NCBI GenBank assembly: GCA_015257485.1 | Contig: JABZKC010000002.1 | Span: forward strand, 1-61,895 | DNA from: Nanosynbacter sp. | GTDB taxonomy: Bacteria; Patescibacteriota; Saccharimonadia; Saccharimonadales; Saccharimonadaceae | DNA length: 61,895 bases | Direction of reading: 5' to 3' | Part shown: positions 16,148 to 25,500 of the stretch, one piece after another | Layout: each line of letters opens with the position of its first letter | How positions within the stretch are numbered: the first letter of the stretch is position 1 | Program-made: the position numbers and the translations under genes | Notes under the pieces: generated by a model | Told to the model about the DNA's origin: nothing | Database searches by the model: none | The model's input: only the letters and a program-made list of their open reading frames with translations

Positions 16148-16699
16148 TCAGAAATTCGGCTTAATCACTGGCCTAATATTCCCGCCAGAAGGTCTGTTAC
16201 CTCCAGAAAAACCAGCGCCGCCCGAGAATCCAGCGCCGCCAGTAGGTCCGCCGCCCATTCCCATCATTTTGTCGCGCTGCATGGTTTCACTCGGGGCACG
16301 TCGCACACTAGACGTTCCACCACTAGCACCAGCTCCGCCTAGTCTTCCATATCCGCGTTTATACCCATCTCCAGGGGTCACGCCGTATCCGCGCCTCTCG
16401 CCGCCGCTACTCAGTACGCCATATCCGCGGTTTTTCTCACTCTCGCTTACCACTCCATATCCACGCTTCAATTCTTCAGGGTTTTTTACGTAGCCATAAC
16501 CATGATTGGTCTCTTGGCTATCCACTCGACCGAAGCCATTATTCTGGCTAGACTCCGAACTGCCACCTCGAACGTCAAAACTACCGTTCATGCCATTTTG
16601 TCCGCGTGATTTCTGATATAAATCACCTGCCGCTTGTTGCCTACCGGAATTACCGCGCATTAAATCACTTTGTCCGTAACTGCCGATTATGCCGCCCAT
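16148..16699 (-). CDS. Gly-rich protein with RGYG repeats
   Basis: 183 residues, not recognised. The middle carries four or five degenerate repeats built on RGYGV (for example KRGYGVVSES, NRGYGVLSSG, RRGYGVTPGD). The C-terminal third is Gly/Ser/Pro-rich (GGAGFSGG twice). No membrane segment or signal is seen, so it is probably a cytoplasmic disordered protein of the kind that binds RNA or self-assembles. Start set at ATG 16699 because GGAGG lies four bases upstream and TATAAT at 16719-16724; the open frame extends further upstream to 16795. Confidence 0.65.
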   Translation of the reverse strand: MGGIIGSYGQSDLMRGNSGRQQAAGDLYQKSRGQNGMNGSFDVRGGSSESSQNNGFGRVDSQETNHGYGYVKNPEELKRGYGVVSESEKNRGYGVLSSGGERRGYGVTPGDGYKRGYGRLGGAGASGGTSSVRRAPSETMQRDKMMGMGGGPTGGAGFSGGAGFSGGNRPSGGNIRPVIKPNF

Positions 16700-16718
16700 T
16701 TCACCTCCATTTTCTTCC

Positions 16719-16724
16719 ATTATA
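16719..16724 (-). promoter_or_regulatory. -10 box of the Gly-rich gene
   Basis: TATAAT on the minus strand, giving a leader of about a dozen bases with GGAGGTGA ahead of ATG 16699. It lies inside the longer open frame, so it decides the start. Confidence 0.55.
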
Positions 16725-16971
16725 GCAAATTTTGCCATCTTAGCTTGCCGCAAAATTCGCCAACTATCGATAAAGCCACTCGTGCGCTGCAACATTCACT
16801 ACCTATTACCAAGTCCACTCGTGCTTACAAGTAAGCTAAAAATCGCAGCAAACCCCTGTAGTTTATTGTGAAAACCCTCCATACTTGCTTTCAAAAATCT
16901 AAAACACTTATGATTATTTTCTAACTATTGAAATCCACACGCAGAAAACGCTAATGCTTGTGATATAAACA

Positions 16972-17000
16972 TTGACATTTTCAAGCATTTATAGTATAAT
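16972..17000 (+). promoter_or_regulatory. Full-consensus sigma70 promoter
   Basis: TTGACA (16972-16977), exactly 17 bases, TATAAT (16995-17000). This is the only perfect -35/-10 pair I found in the window. Predicted start near 17007; it drives the leader and the block beginning at 17165. Confidence 0.85.
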
Positions 17001-17066
17001 CACCTCAGTCTGTAATCTGGCTTAACCGCTTGAATTACCAAGACGTCCATTAAAATCGAATCATCT

Positions 17067-17099
17067 CAGGCGTAAAATAATTTCACGCCTGTTTATTAT
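17067..17099 (+). terminator. Attenuator-like hairpin in the leader
   Basis: CAGGCGT (17067-17073) pairs with ACGCCTG (17085-17091), followed by TTTATTAT. It stands between the consensus promoter and the first gene, so it either ends a roughly 90-base small RNA or attenuates the operon. Confidence 0.55.
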
Positions 17100-17164
17100 A
17101 GATGAGATGTAAAAGAAAACTATTTTTTGCCTCGAAAAATCGAGCGCAACATGAGGAGGGAATC

Positions 17165-18322
17165 ATGAACCTGACATTGATTGCAGTGATGATTGTTGTC
17201 GTAACTTTCGCTATTTTATATGGCGAATCTGCTCGGAAGACCAAGTCCAATCAAGAGGTCTTGGCGCTTCAAAAAAGCTTCTTGAGGGGTTGTCTAGTAA
17301 GTTTAGTTTTACTCTTACTACCAGTCTTCGAAAGTTTAGCGTTTCCAAAACCGCAACCGCACCTTGCTACAGTGACTTTTATAGTCGAGTCAGCGTTGAT
17401 TGCGTTGTTTGGTTTTCTAGAACTGCGTAAACTGAATTACCGAAAGGTGAAGCTATTTTGCCTTTTAGCGCTACATGTCGGAATTGCTCTAGTTTGGTGG
17501 CAGCTTTTTAGCTACTATCAGATGGAACAGGGTATTTTTAATAGTCCGAGTTTTACACTAGTGCCTTTCATGGTGTGGGCAGCAGCAATAGTTGTAGTTG
17601 CCTTTACTTATCTTGACGGCCCTAAATTAAGAGCCAAAAAGAAAAGTAAAGCTGAAGCTGAAAATGCTAAGCTGCGTGAGCAAATTGAGCGCATGCAGAA
17701 TGAACGTAATCGACTTCAGGAGGATAACAAAAAGCTTCGAAATGCAATCCAAAGTGGAACCATTAAGTCAAAATCAGTAACTGAGGATAAAAAAGCAGAG
17801 CAAAATCCGCCGAAAAACACTCAGACTGATGAAGACTTAACCCCCCAGGTTGAGGAGGCGACTACCACCTCTGCGCCGAAATCTGACGCAGAGGATACGA
17901 AGGTAAAAGTTACTAATTCTAGCATGAACGGAATTGAACAGCAAAAGCTGTCTGAGATTCTCGATCGGCTAGACAGTGACTCTAGTCCTGAAGCTCAGCA
18001 GGCAGCAATCCAAGAGCTTGTTAAAAGCTATCGAACTGCTGCTATTAAGAAAGCAGTCGAAGAGTTTGCTAAAGGCCGTCGAGCTGCTACTGCTAAGGAA
18101 GCTACCACTCCGGAGGAGGAAACTTCAAGTCAAGAACCAGAGTTCGTTGACTTCGAAGAAGAATCTGAAGAAGAGGAAGAGGTCCTCGACCATGTTGATT
18201 CTGATGATGGGGAGGATGATACAATCTTCGCTGGTTTATCCGCAAAGATTAGTCCTGCAACCGTCGCCCTGACTGCTGCAATTATCCTCGTGATATATGT
18301 GACAGTTCTAGTCCTCGCCTAG
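17165..18322 (+). CDS. Multi-pass membrane protein with coiled coil
   Basis: 385 residues, not recognised. Four N-terminal membrane helices fall within the first 155 residues (starting MNLTLIAVMIVVVTFAILY). A charged coiled coil (AENAKLREQIERMQNERN) follows, then a Glu-rich disordered region and a final hydrophobic helix ending VLA. Start at ATG 17165 after GAGGAGGG. Base composition and codon use (CGA, AGG, GGA) differ from the core genes, suggesting acquired or lineage-specific DNA. First gene after the consensus promoter. Confidence 0.72.
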   Translation: MNLTLIAVMIVVVTFAILYGESARKTKSNQEVLALQKSFLRGCLVSLVLLLLPVFESLAFPKPQPHLATVTFIVESALIALFGFLELRKLNYRKVKLFCLLALHVGIALVWWQLFSYYQMEQGIFNSPSFTLVPFMVWAAAIVVVAFTYLDGPKLRAKKKSKAEAENAKLREQIERMQNERNRLQEDNKKLRNAIQSGTIKSKSVTEDKKAEQNPPKNTQTDEDLTPQVEEATTTSAPKSDAEDTKVKVTNSSMNGIEQQKLSEILDRLDSDSSPEAQQAAIQELVKSYRTAAIKKAVEEFAKGRRAATAKEATTPEEETSSQEPEFVDFEEESEEEEEVLDHVDSDDGEDDTIFAGLSAKISPATVALTAAIILVIYVTVLVLA

Positions 18323-18332
18323 GAGGATGCCT

Positions 18333-18443
18333 ATGAACGAGGAGATGGTATTGGAGCATGGTTGTCGTGTTTTAGTTACATTTTTGACTGGGCTCCGCAT
18401 TTCCTCATATCGGGAACGGAGCCTCAAACAGAAAAAGAGGTGA
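18333..18443 (+). CDS. Possible 36-residue linker ORF
   Basis: ATG 18333 follows GGAGG at good spacing and the frame ends TGA three bases before the next ATG. However, much of it coincides with an RNA hairpin (GGCTCCG/CGGAGCC, about 18391-18424), so it may be a structured intercistronic region rather than a gene. The product would be basic and Arg-rich. Confidence 0.35.
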   Translation: MNEEMVLEHGCRVLVTFLTGLRISSYRERSLKQKKR

Positions 18444-18446
18444 AAA

Positions 18447-19817
18447 ATGAAAAAGTTTGGAAAAAAGGAAAGGGTCCTTGCGGGGATTCTTGTAGCTGCG
18501 CTTGTAGTATTGGCTCTAGCAGTTGGTGTGAAATCTTATCAAAGAAATCACACTAAGGTAGAGGCAAAAACACCTTCCGCTAAGAATACCGAAGTTGAGA
18601 AGTCAGAATTAACTTTCGACTTTGATGCTTACGAGTATGCGAAAGCGTATCCAGAGTTAAGTCGTGAGTTCTGCGACAATTCGATGCCGAATAAGGCAGC
18701 CGAAAGAGTCGCAGGATCTGGCTTTAGTGACGCTCTCTCTGTTCCTTTCTCCGTGACTCACGGAACGAAGGATGGCGAGAAGTATAGCGAAGACGAAGTA
18801 GCTATCATGATTACAGAGGATAACCAGGAAGTTCTAACAAATTATGTATATACTCAATCGTGGATTAAAATATTCTCGAGTATAACCTTGAGTGATGGAA
18901 CTACTCTCCCTCAGATTAACCCCTGGTTAAATGAGGCACAACTTGAGTATGACAGATTCATGAAGGACGGAACTGGTGGTCAGAACTATCTCCGAGAGGA
19001 GGGCGGAAAGCTGTATATCAACGACCGACAGCTCAAACTCGGAGTAGCTACATTGTGGCTCCGTGATCGGCTTATTAACCAGGGAGTGCAGTTGGTGACT
19101 ACAAATCACCATTATCCACTGAGTTTGGCGAATACTGATTCCGCCAAACTCACGACGTTTACCGAGGCGCACTACGAGTTTACTCGTGACGCCTTAGTGC
19201 TAGCTTATGTAAATAAAGCTGGCACGGAGGTTTTCAAGATCGGAATCAATGTTCACGACAAGCGTCCAGAGCTGATCGTGAATAAAAAGGTTCCAAAGGA
19301 GAAGACGAAGAGCAAGCCAAAGCCCAAGAAGCCTATTCCCAAGCCAGAAATTCATCCAAGCACAGATCCAGAAGCTAAGCCAAGTCCTAATCCACAGCCA
19401 GGACATGGTGATGGTGAAAAGCCAAAGGAGCCTCAGCCCGAGCCCAAGAAGGATCCATTAAAGGATCCCGCAAAGGATTCGGTCAATAACGGCGGCGCTA
19501 AAATCGGTGGTAGTAACACTACCGTCGGCACTGACGTTTTTGAGCCTACGGATCCGGCCGTTCGGACGGACGGTGGGCATGAAAAACCCGCTAACGTAAA
19601 GCCAGAAACTCCGACTCCAGATCAGAGTCATCAGAATGTGGAAACACAAAAAACTGATGAAATCAAGATGAACTACGAGACGGAGGCTCAGCGCAATGAT
19701 AGTTACACTAATAATAAAGGTGAGACTATCAACCACGGAGTCGATAATTCTGGAAAATCTCTCCAGAAAGACGACTACGTGGGCTTCGTCGGATCTGATG
19801 ATGACGAACCAAAATAA
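18447..19817 (+). CDS. Membrane-anchored surface protein with Pro/Lys linker
   Basis: 456 residues, not recognised. The N-terminal basic patch and helix (VLAGILVAALVVLALAVGV, about 9-28) suggest a type II anchor. A folded domain of about 200 residues follows (DFDAYEYAKAYPELSREFC to KIGINVHDKRPEL). A long Pro/Lys/Glu wall-spanning linker (KPKPKKPIPKPE) leads to an acidic Asn/Thr-rich tail ending DDDEPK. There is no sorting motif. GAGGTGA precedes the ATG. It shares unusual codon use with the gene at 17165. Confidence 0.72.
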   Translation: MKKFGKKERVLAGILVAALVVLALAVGVKSYQRNHTKVEAKTPSAKNTEVEKSELTFDFDAYEYAKAYPELSREFCDNSMPNKAAERVAGSGFSDALSVPFSVTHGTKDGEKYSEDEVAIMITEDNQEVLTNYVYTQSWIKIFSSITLSDGTTLPQINPWLNEAQLEYDRFMKDGTGGQNYLREEGGKLYINDRQLKLGVATLWLRDRLINQGVQLVTTNHHYPLSLANTDSAKLTTFTEAHYEFTRDALVLAYVNKAGTEVFKIGINVHDKRPELIVNKKVPKEKTKSKPKPKKPIPKPEIHPSTDPEAKPSPNPQPGHGDGEKPKEPQPEPKKDPLKDPAKDSVNNGGAKIGGSNTTVGTDVFEPTDPAVRTDGGHEKPANVKPETPTPDQSHQNVETQKTDEIKMNYETEAQRNDSYTNNKGETINHGVDNSGKSLQKDDYVGFVGSDDDEPK

Positions 19818-19845
19818 AGCATCTGTAAACATCTATCGCACCCTA

Positions 19846-19876
19846 TTACCTTGGCGGCTTCAAGCCGCCGGGGTAA
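19846..19876 (+). terminator. Strong 13-bp hairpin
   Basis: TTACCTTGGCGGC and its near-complement (two G-U pairs) around a TTCAA loop, 28 bases past the surface protein stop. There is no U tract, so termination would rely on the stem or the hairpin would protect the 3' end. Confidence 0.5.
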
Positions 19877-20019
19877 TTCATGTTTACTCTTGAGACGATT
19901 CGATTTCAGTGGCATAGACGAAAATTAACAATTTGGCTAGAAGAAAAAGATTTAGATTCGTGTAGTCAAATCGAAAACAAAATTTTATAACAGGAACAAT
20001 TTAATTGAAAGGAGCTTTT

Positions 20020-21339
20020 ATGAAAAAAGCATTCAAATTTGCATCCATCGCTGCTACCGTGACTGTTGCTGGTCTTGCTACTGTTGCAACTGTATCTGGT
20101 TGGGGCGATAACGCTGGCGGTCGCGCTACTTACACTATCGCTGACATTAACGCTGGTAAACTTGGCGACAAGATCGTCATGAACTCTATCAAGGACGACG
20201 GTTCTTCTATTTCCGCTAAGGAAAAAGAAGCCGGTGTCATCATGCCATTAAACGATGAACGTAGTTTCTTAGGTATTCGCGACGAAGCTACCGGTAATAA
20301 TGGTAAAAACAACGTTTGGAACATCGGTGATGTTAACGTTGAAGAAGGTAAAACTTACGTAGTTCGTCTTTATGTTCATAACAATAACCCTAAGGGTGTT
20401 AACGCTGTAGCTAAAGATGTCACTACTGAAATTTCTTTACCAACTGTGGTTTCTAAGACTGCTCGCATTTCTGGCTTCATTAACGCCTCAAATGCAACTC
20501 CATCTCGTTACTGGGATTCTTTGAATCTTAAGAGCGCTGATGGTCGTGCTTTCTATCTTGACTACGTTGAAGGTTCTGCAACCCTTGAAAATAACATTTT
20601 CAAGAACGGTACTACCTTATCTGACTCTATCGTAAATGGTGGTGTGAAAGTTGGTTATGACAAATTAGATGGTAACCTCCCTGGTTGTTACAACTATGCT
20701 GGTTATGTCACTATTAAGGTTAAACCAGTTTTCGAAAGCACTTCTATTACTAAGAAGGTTCGTATGCTTGGTGATAAGGAATGGAAGACTTCTGTCGACG
20801 CTAAAATCGGTGACTCTGTCGAATATCAAATTCACTACAAGAACCTTAACGCTGCTCGTGTCGAAAACGTAATTATCCGTGACTCTCTTCCAAAGAATAT
20901 GGAATATGTTGCTGGTACTACTAAACTTTTCACCTCTGCATTCCGTGATGGTGCTAAGGCAAATTCTGACACTGTAGCAACTGAAGGTCTTAATATCGGT
21001 AACTATGCTGTAAGCGGTGACGGTTTTGTCCGCTTTACTGCTAAGGTAGTTGACAAGGATCTCGCTTGTGGTAATAACCGTTTGATCAACTGGGCTAAAG
21101 CTTCGGCTAATGGTTTCGCTGTCCAAGGTAGCGCAGATGTTTACGTTAAGAAAACCTGTGAAAATACCCCAGAAAAACCAGTAACTCCAGTTACTCCAAA
21201 CCCAGAAAAACCAAACCAAGAACTTCCAAAGGAAATGCCAAAAACCGGTCCTGAAACCGTAATTAGCTCGGCCTTTGGTCTTGGTTCTATCGTTACGACT
21301 GCTGGTCTTTACCTTTCTAGCCGTAAAAAACTTCGCTAA
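20020..21339 (+). CDS. DUF11-like surface protein with MPKTG sorting-like tail
   Basis: 439 residues. It has a signal-like N-terminus (MKKAFKFASIAATVTVAGLA), about 200 residues of beta-rich sequence, and a DUF11/isopeptide-type domain (VDAKIGDSVEYQIHYKNLN to VIIRDSLPKNMEYVAGT). A Pro/Lys linker and the C-terminal MPKTGPE, hydrophobic helix and SSRKKLR tail resemble an LPxTG sorting signal with Met for Leu. Start at ATG 20020, eight bases after AAAGGAG. Codons are strongly biased (CGT, GGT, GCT), suggesting high expression. Likely a major surface protein. Confidence 0.85.
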   Translation: MKKAFKFASIAATVTVAGLATVATVSGWGDNAGGRATYTIADINAGKLGDKIVMNSIKDDGSSISAKEKEAGVIMPLNDERSFLGIRDEATGNNGKNNVWNIGDVNVEEGKTYVVRLYVHNNNPKGVNAVAKDVTTEISLPTVVSKTARISGFINASNATPSRYWDSLNLKSADGRAFYLDYVEGSATLENNIFKNGTTLSDSIVNGGVKVGYDKLDGNLPGCYNYAGYVTIKVKPVFESTSITKKVRMLGDKEWKTSVDAKIGDSVEYQIHYKNLNAARVENVIIRDSLPKNMEYVAGTTKLFTSAFRDGAKANSDTVATEGLNIGNYAVSGDGFVRFTAKVVDKDLACGNNRLINWAKASANGFAVQGSADVYVKKTCENTPEKPVTPVTPNPEKPNQELPKEMPKTGPETVISSAFGLGSIVTTAGLYLSSRKKLR

Positions 21340-21390
21340 TTGACCGCTCCGAAGATTTTCTTAGGACGTCAATAACGAGCCTAGTTAAAA

Positions 21391-21416
21391 CTCCTCGCTT
21401 AATATCGAGCGAGGAG
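21391..21416 (+). terminator. GC-rich hairpin after the surface protein
   Basis: CTCCTCGCT (21391-21399) pairs with AGCGAGGAG (21408-21416), 52 bases past the stop. There is no U run. Flanking AGCCT/AGGCT can extend it. Confidence 0.45.
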
Positions 21417-21511
21417 GCCCAGGCTAAATGGTTGAAAACTGCGTGATGATAATAAAATACGTCTTGAGTTAAGAAATGTATTATCATTGAAACAACCTGC
21501 GAAGTCCAACC

Positions 21512-21540
21512 AAAAACTCCAGTTTCGACTGGAGTTTTTT
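21512..21540. terminator. Bidirectional terminator with UUCG loop
   Basis: AAAACTCCAGT-TTCG-ACTGGAGTTTTTT, a textbook intrinsic terminator in both directions. It closes the surface protein transcript. The rest of 21340-21665 holds no gene that I can support. Confidence 0.85.
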
Positions 21541-21651
21541 GGTGGTTTGAAAAATGTGGAATTTCGATACTTTTCGTATCTAAATTAAGTATGATACTCG
21601 AAGCTGAAAATAAGCTGACTTTTTTGCGATTTATTTTTAAAACTCTTATGG

Positions 21652-21657
21652 TATAAT
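21652..21657 (+). promoter_or_regulatory. -10 box, leaderless type
   Basis: TATAAT ends eight bases before ATG 21666; TATGG upstream gives a TGg extension. Confidence 0.6.
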
Positions 21658-21665
21658 TTAAGCAA

Positions 21666-22502
21666 ATGGACCAAAATACAAACAATTCTTTTACTTCCGC
21701 TCCACAAGGTGGTGATTTTTCCGACGTCATTATCCCGAACGCCTACGCCGCCAAACCTAAGGGCAAGAATCTGAAGAAGTATATTGTTTTTGGCATAATC
21801 GGTTTATTTTTTATTTTTCTCTTGAGTTTTCTTTTTAAGAAAAAGATTATTGATTCCAAAAATGTAAGCAAGGAAGAATTGACCGAAATTGCTTCTTCAG
21901 AAAATATAAAAAATATCGATGGTCTGGAACGAACTTTTTTTAAGATTTATAATAACTATATTTCTTTTGACGACGTATTTAATCCGTATACATATAAGAA
22001 AATACACGATGGGCAAGCCACATTGGTTACATTGAAAAAAGTAACCGATAATAAACAAAAATCTTCGGGTAGTAAAAATGCCGCCCAGGCTTATGATTTA
22101 TTCCGAAAGGCAGTTGATGAACGCTATAAGCTATATATGGAAGCAATCGCTACTTATGACGATTTTTACAAAGCATATAATGATATGAATGTGGAAATTT
22201 TAAGTAAATATAGTTCTGGCAATTTGAATTATAAAATCGCAGCTCATGAATTTACGAATATAATTAATCAATCTGTAAAGATGAAGGAATTGATTGATAA
22301 TAAAACTTGTGATACTGAAGAAGACCTAAGCAAAGGTAGCCCAACATGTCAATTGCAGTATAAAAACCTAAATGATTCCTTCAATGGTTTTAATAATGTA
22401 AATGGATTAAGAAGGATATTCTCTGCCGTCTATGAATTAAAAGATTATGCAAATTTGCAAGATTTAAGTGATTACATTAATGCATATATGGAACAGATTT
22501 AG
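21666..22502 (+). CDS. Membrane-anchored protein paired with the VirB6-like gene
   Basis: 278 residues, not recognised. A short cytoplasmic N-terminus precedes one membrane helix (about 40-60, YIVFGIIGLFFIFLLSFLF). A helical ectodomain has two Cys close to each other (NKTCDTEE and GSPTCQL). It ends eight bases before the large VirB6-like gene and shares its codon style, so the pair probably acts together in the secretion apparatus. The leaderless-type promoter at 21652 supports the start. Confidence 0.75.
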   Translation: MDQNTNNSFTSAPQGGDFSDVIIPNAYAAKPKGKNLKKYIVFGIIGLFFIFLLSFLFKKKIIDSKNVSKEELTEIASSENIKNIDGLERTFFKIYNNYISFDDVFNPYTYKKIHDGQATLVTLKKVTDNKQKSSGSKNAAQAYDLFRKAVDERYKLYMEAIATYDDFYKAYNDMNVEILSKYSSGNLNYKIAAHEFTNIINQSVKMKELIDNKTCDTEEDLSKGSPTCQLQYKNLNDSFNGFNNVNGLRRIFSAVYELKDYANLQDLSDYINAYMEQI

Positions 22503-22510
22503 GGAATAAT

Positions 22511-25500
22511 ATGAAAGAAAAAAAATACAGAGCATCAATTACAGCGTTAGCCTTGGTTGTCATATTAAACTTAATTCTTTTTTCGGTATCCATAGTGTTT
22601 GCTGCTCCACCGACCGTTGTTGTTGGTGATGCTAAAAGTAAAATTCACGAAGCGGTTCGTGCTAAATATATTGCATCTGCATTTGCAGACTGCTTCAAAA
22701 ACCAGTATATTGTCCGCCATAAGAATAAATTTTTCGGACCAATTGACTCCGCTCCAACGGATTACAGTACGTTAACCGCGATTTCTAAAAATAATGGCAA
22801 TCTTTTTAAGGCGACTAATTGGGATAATTACCATAATGTATCGGTTGGCGCTGAGCTAAAGAAGGAAATCTCTGGTAAGGCTTCCAGTGGCAATGATGCT
22901 GGTGTTATTGAATGCCAAGATAATGGTTCCTCAAACATTACGAAGGCCTTCATGTCCCAATTTGGAATTAAAGATCTTAGTAACCTAATCTGTGATAAAG
23001 GCTCAAAGCAAAATGGTTTATTAATGCCAAAAAAGGATGGTAATATTAATTCCTGTGAAGAGGGGACCCTTGATGCTCTTGGTCAATTCAGTAAAAATCC
23101 GGATGGTGAAGAATATATTAAAAAAATCTACAATAAATGGGCTAAAAATAATCCATTTGCTGTGCCATACGATAAGTTGGATGGCTATTATGATGACCCT
23201 ACGCTGGCCTATAATGATGCGCTAACTACCTTTGAGCTAAACTGTTCACCGGGTGCTGCCTATGCGGATAAGATAGATATTTCTACATATAATTTCAAAA
23301 TCAAGATGCTTGGCCCAGACGGTAAGGTTGTTGAAAAGTATCCAAAAATGATTGCGACTACCGAAAAAGATGGTAGTAAGAAATCCACAAGTTTTGTGAA
23401 CGCAGACGGAAAGGCACTCAAGTGTAATGAACTTGCAGACGTAATTAATAATAGCTTTGATCAGTATGCAAAAAACCTTAATGTTGCAGAATCTGACTCT
23501 TGTAATTCGCAAGAGGTTATCGATAAAGCTAGTGAAATCGTAAGAGCCTACAGTGCTAAGTATAATGCTAGGGTTCCTCTAACCGAGGAAGAAAAAAAGG
23601 AGCATAAGATCCTTTCAGAAGCATTACAGAAGAAAGATTTTACCGTAGACGATGGAAAGGGAGGTAAGAAGTGTCTTGATACGGCAAATTTAAAAATTAG
23701 TGTAAAGGATACAGCATCAGACGATGATTCTGATGCAGCATCGGATAATGATCTTGCTAATGATGCGAAGCAGAGCTACTGTCAAGAAAACGGCGGTTTC
23801 CTTTCTTGGATGCTTTGTCCTACTATCGCTGATGGTGCCGCTACTGCTAGTGGTCTTTTAGGGACTATTACGAAATTAACAGCTACACATGATTCGATCA
23901 TCAAACAATTTTCTGATCAGAACTCAGCAATCTATAAGGCCTGGTCGGCATTCCGCAATTTAGCAAACATTGGATTCGTAATCATGCTGCTGGTTGTTGT
24001 GTTTTCCCAGGTAACAAATCTAGGTATTTCAAATTACAATATTAAAAAAATTCTTCCTAAGCTAATTATTACGGCTATTTTAGTTAACTTTTCATATCTA
24101 ATTCTTGGTGTGGCAATTGACCTTTCGCATATTATAGGTAATGGCATTGGCTCAGCGATTAGAACCATTGCTGGCGATAGCATGAGCGCAGAAGCATCGG
24201 CTCAGGCATCTGCTACCATCTCCAAAATTGCCGGCCTCGTTACTGGCGCTGGATTGCGCGTTGCGGTGGCGACTGCTGTAACTACGGGTCCTGCTATCAT
24301 TCTCTCAGTTGTAATGTTTGTTGTTTCAGCTGCAATTTCAGTATTTTTCGGTTTTATTATGCTTACTATCCGCCAGGCAGCTATTATTATGGTAATAGTT
24401 TTAGCCCCTCTTGCTATGGTGTTGTATGCTCTTCCAAATACCGCCGCGATAACAAAGAAATACATGTCAACCTTAAAAGCACTTTTAATGTTGTATCCCA
24501 TGTTTATTCTTGCAACTTCTGCCGGAGCCCTTGCTTCTTCGATCATTGTTGGGACGAGTCAAGATATATTAATGCTAATCGTCGGCGGTCTCTTAAATGT
24601 CCTTCCGTATTTTGCTATTCCGTCCATGACTTCTAAATCTCTTGCAGGGTTGGGTGCTATTACTTCAGGCTTTGATAAACTTCGTAGTGGGGCTCTTAAG
24701 GGGGTTGGCATGGCTGGTGGGGCTATTGCTGCGACAGAGGCCTACAAAAATCTTAAAAATGATTATCGTGCTGACCAGGATATCAATCGTGCAGCAAAAA
24801 GATTAAGGCGCTATAGGGATATTGAAGAGGGTGGTGGCACCTTATCTACTGCTCAAAAGAGGCGTCAGTCTGAGTCGGCTAATATCCTGATGAAAGATGC
24901 TAAAATGCGTGCAGGCGGAAGATCTGCTGCAGGTATTGCCCTTAGTAATTATGAGGGTACTGGTTTTGCTGGTCTTCAAGCGGCTGCTCAGAATGAACTT
25001 ATGGAAGCAGAAGATAAGAATAATATGATGCTCTTTGATAGTAAAGGATATACACCAGACGATATGATAGGTATGCTCAAAGATGCCAGTGCAGCAGACT
25101 ATACTAAGATGACCGATACAGAGAAGAATGCCAATGATAGTCTAATTCGCTCACTTACTAAAAGTCTTATGTCGACTAAGGCCGGTCAAAAAGCTTTTGA
25201 GTCGCAAATTGCTAGCGATAAAAACATGAGGCTTTCGAATCGTGCCTTTGGTCAGATTGCTCATGCCGCCCTTAAGACTCCTGGCCTGGCTGATAAGTAC
25301 CAAGTTATGAATAATCAGTTTGGTAGCTACGTTGACGGCGGTGGCGATACTTCTGGTACTGAGGTTCGGGCTGGGCTTATGGGTAGTTCGTTCTCCAATG
25401 GTATTAGAAAAACTCTTACAGATATGAATTCGGATAAATTACAAAAAATTACTAAGTTTGAAGTTGAACAAATGTACAAATCAGGCGCAGATACAACTAA

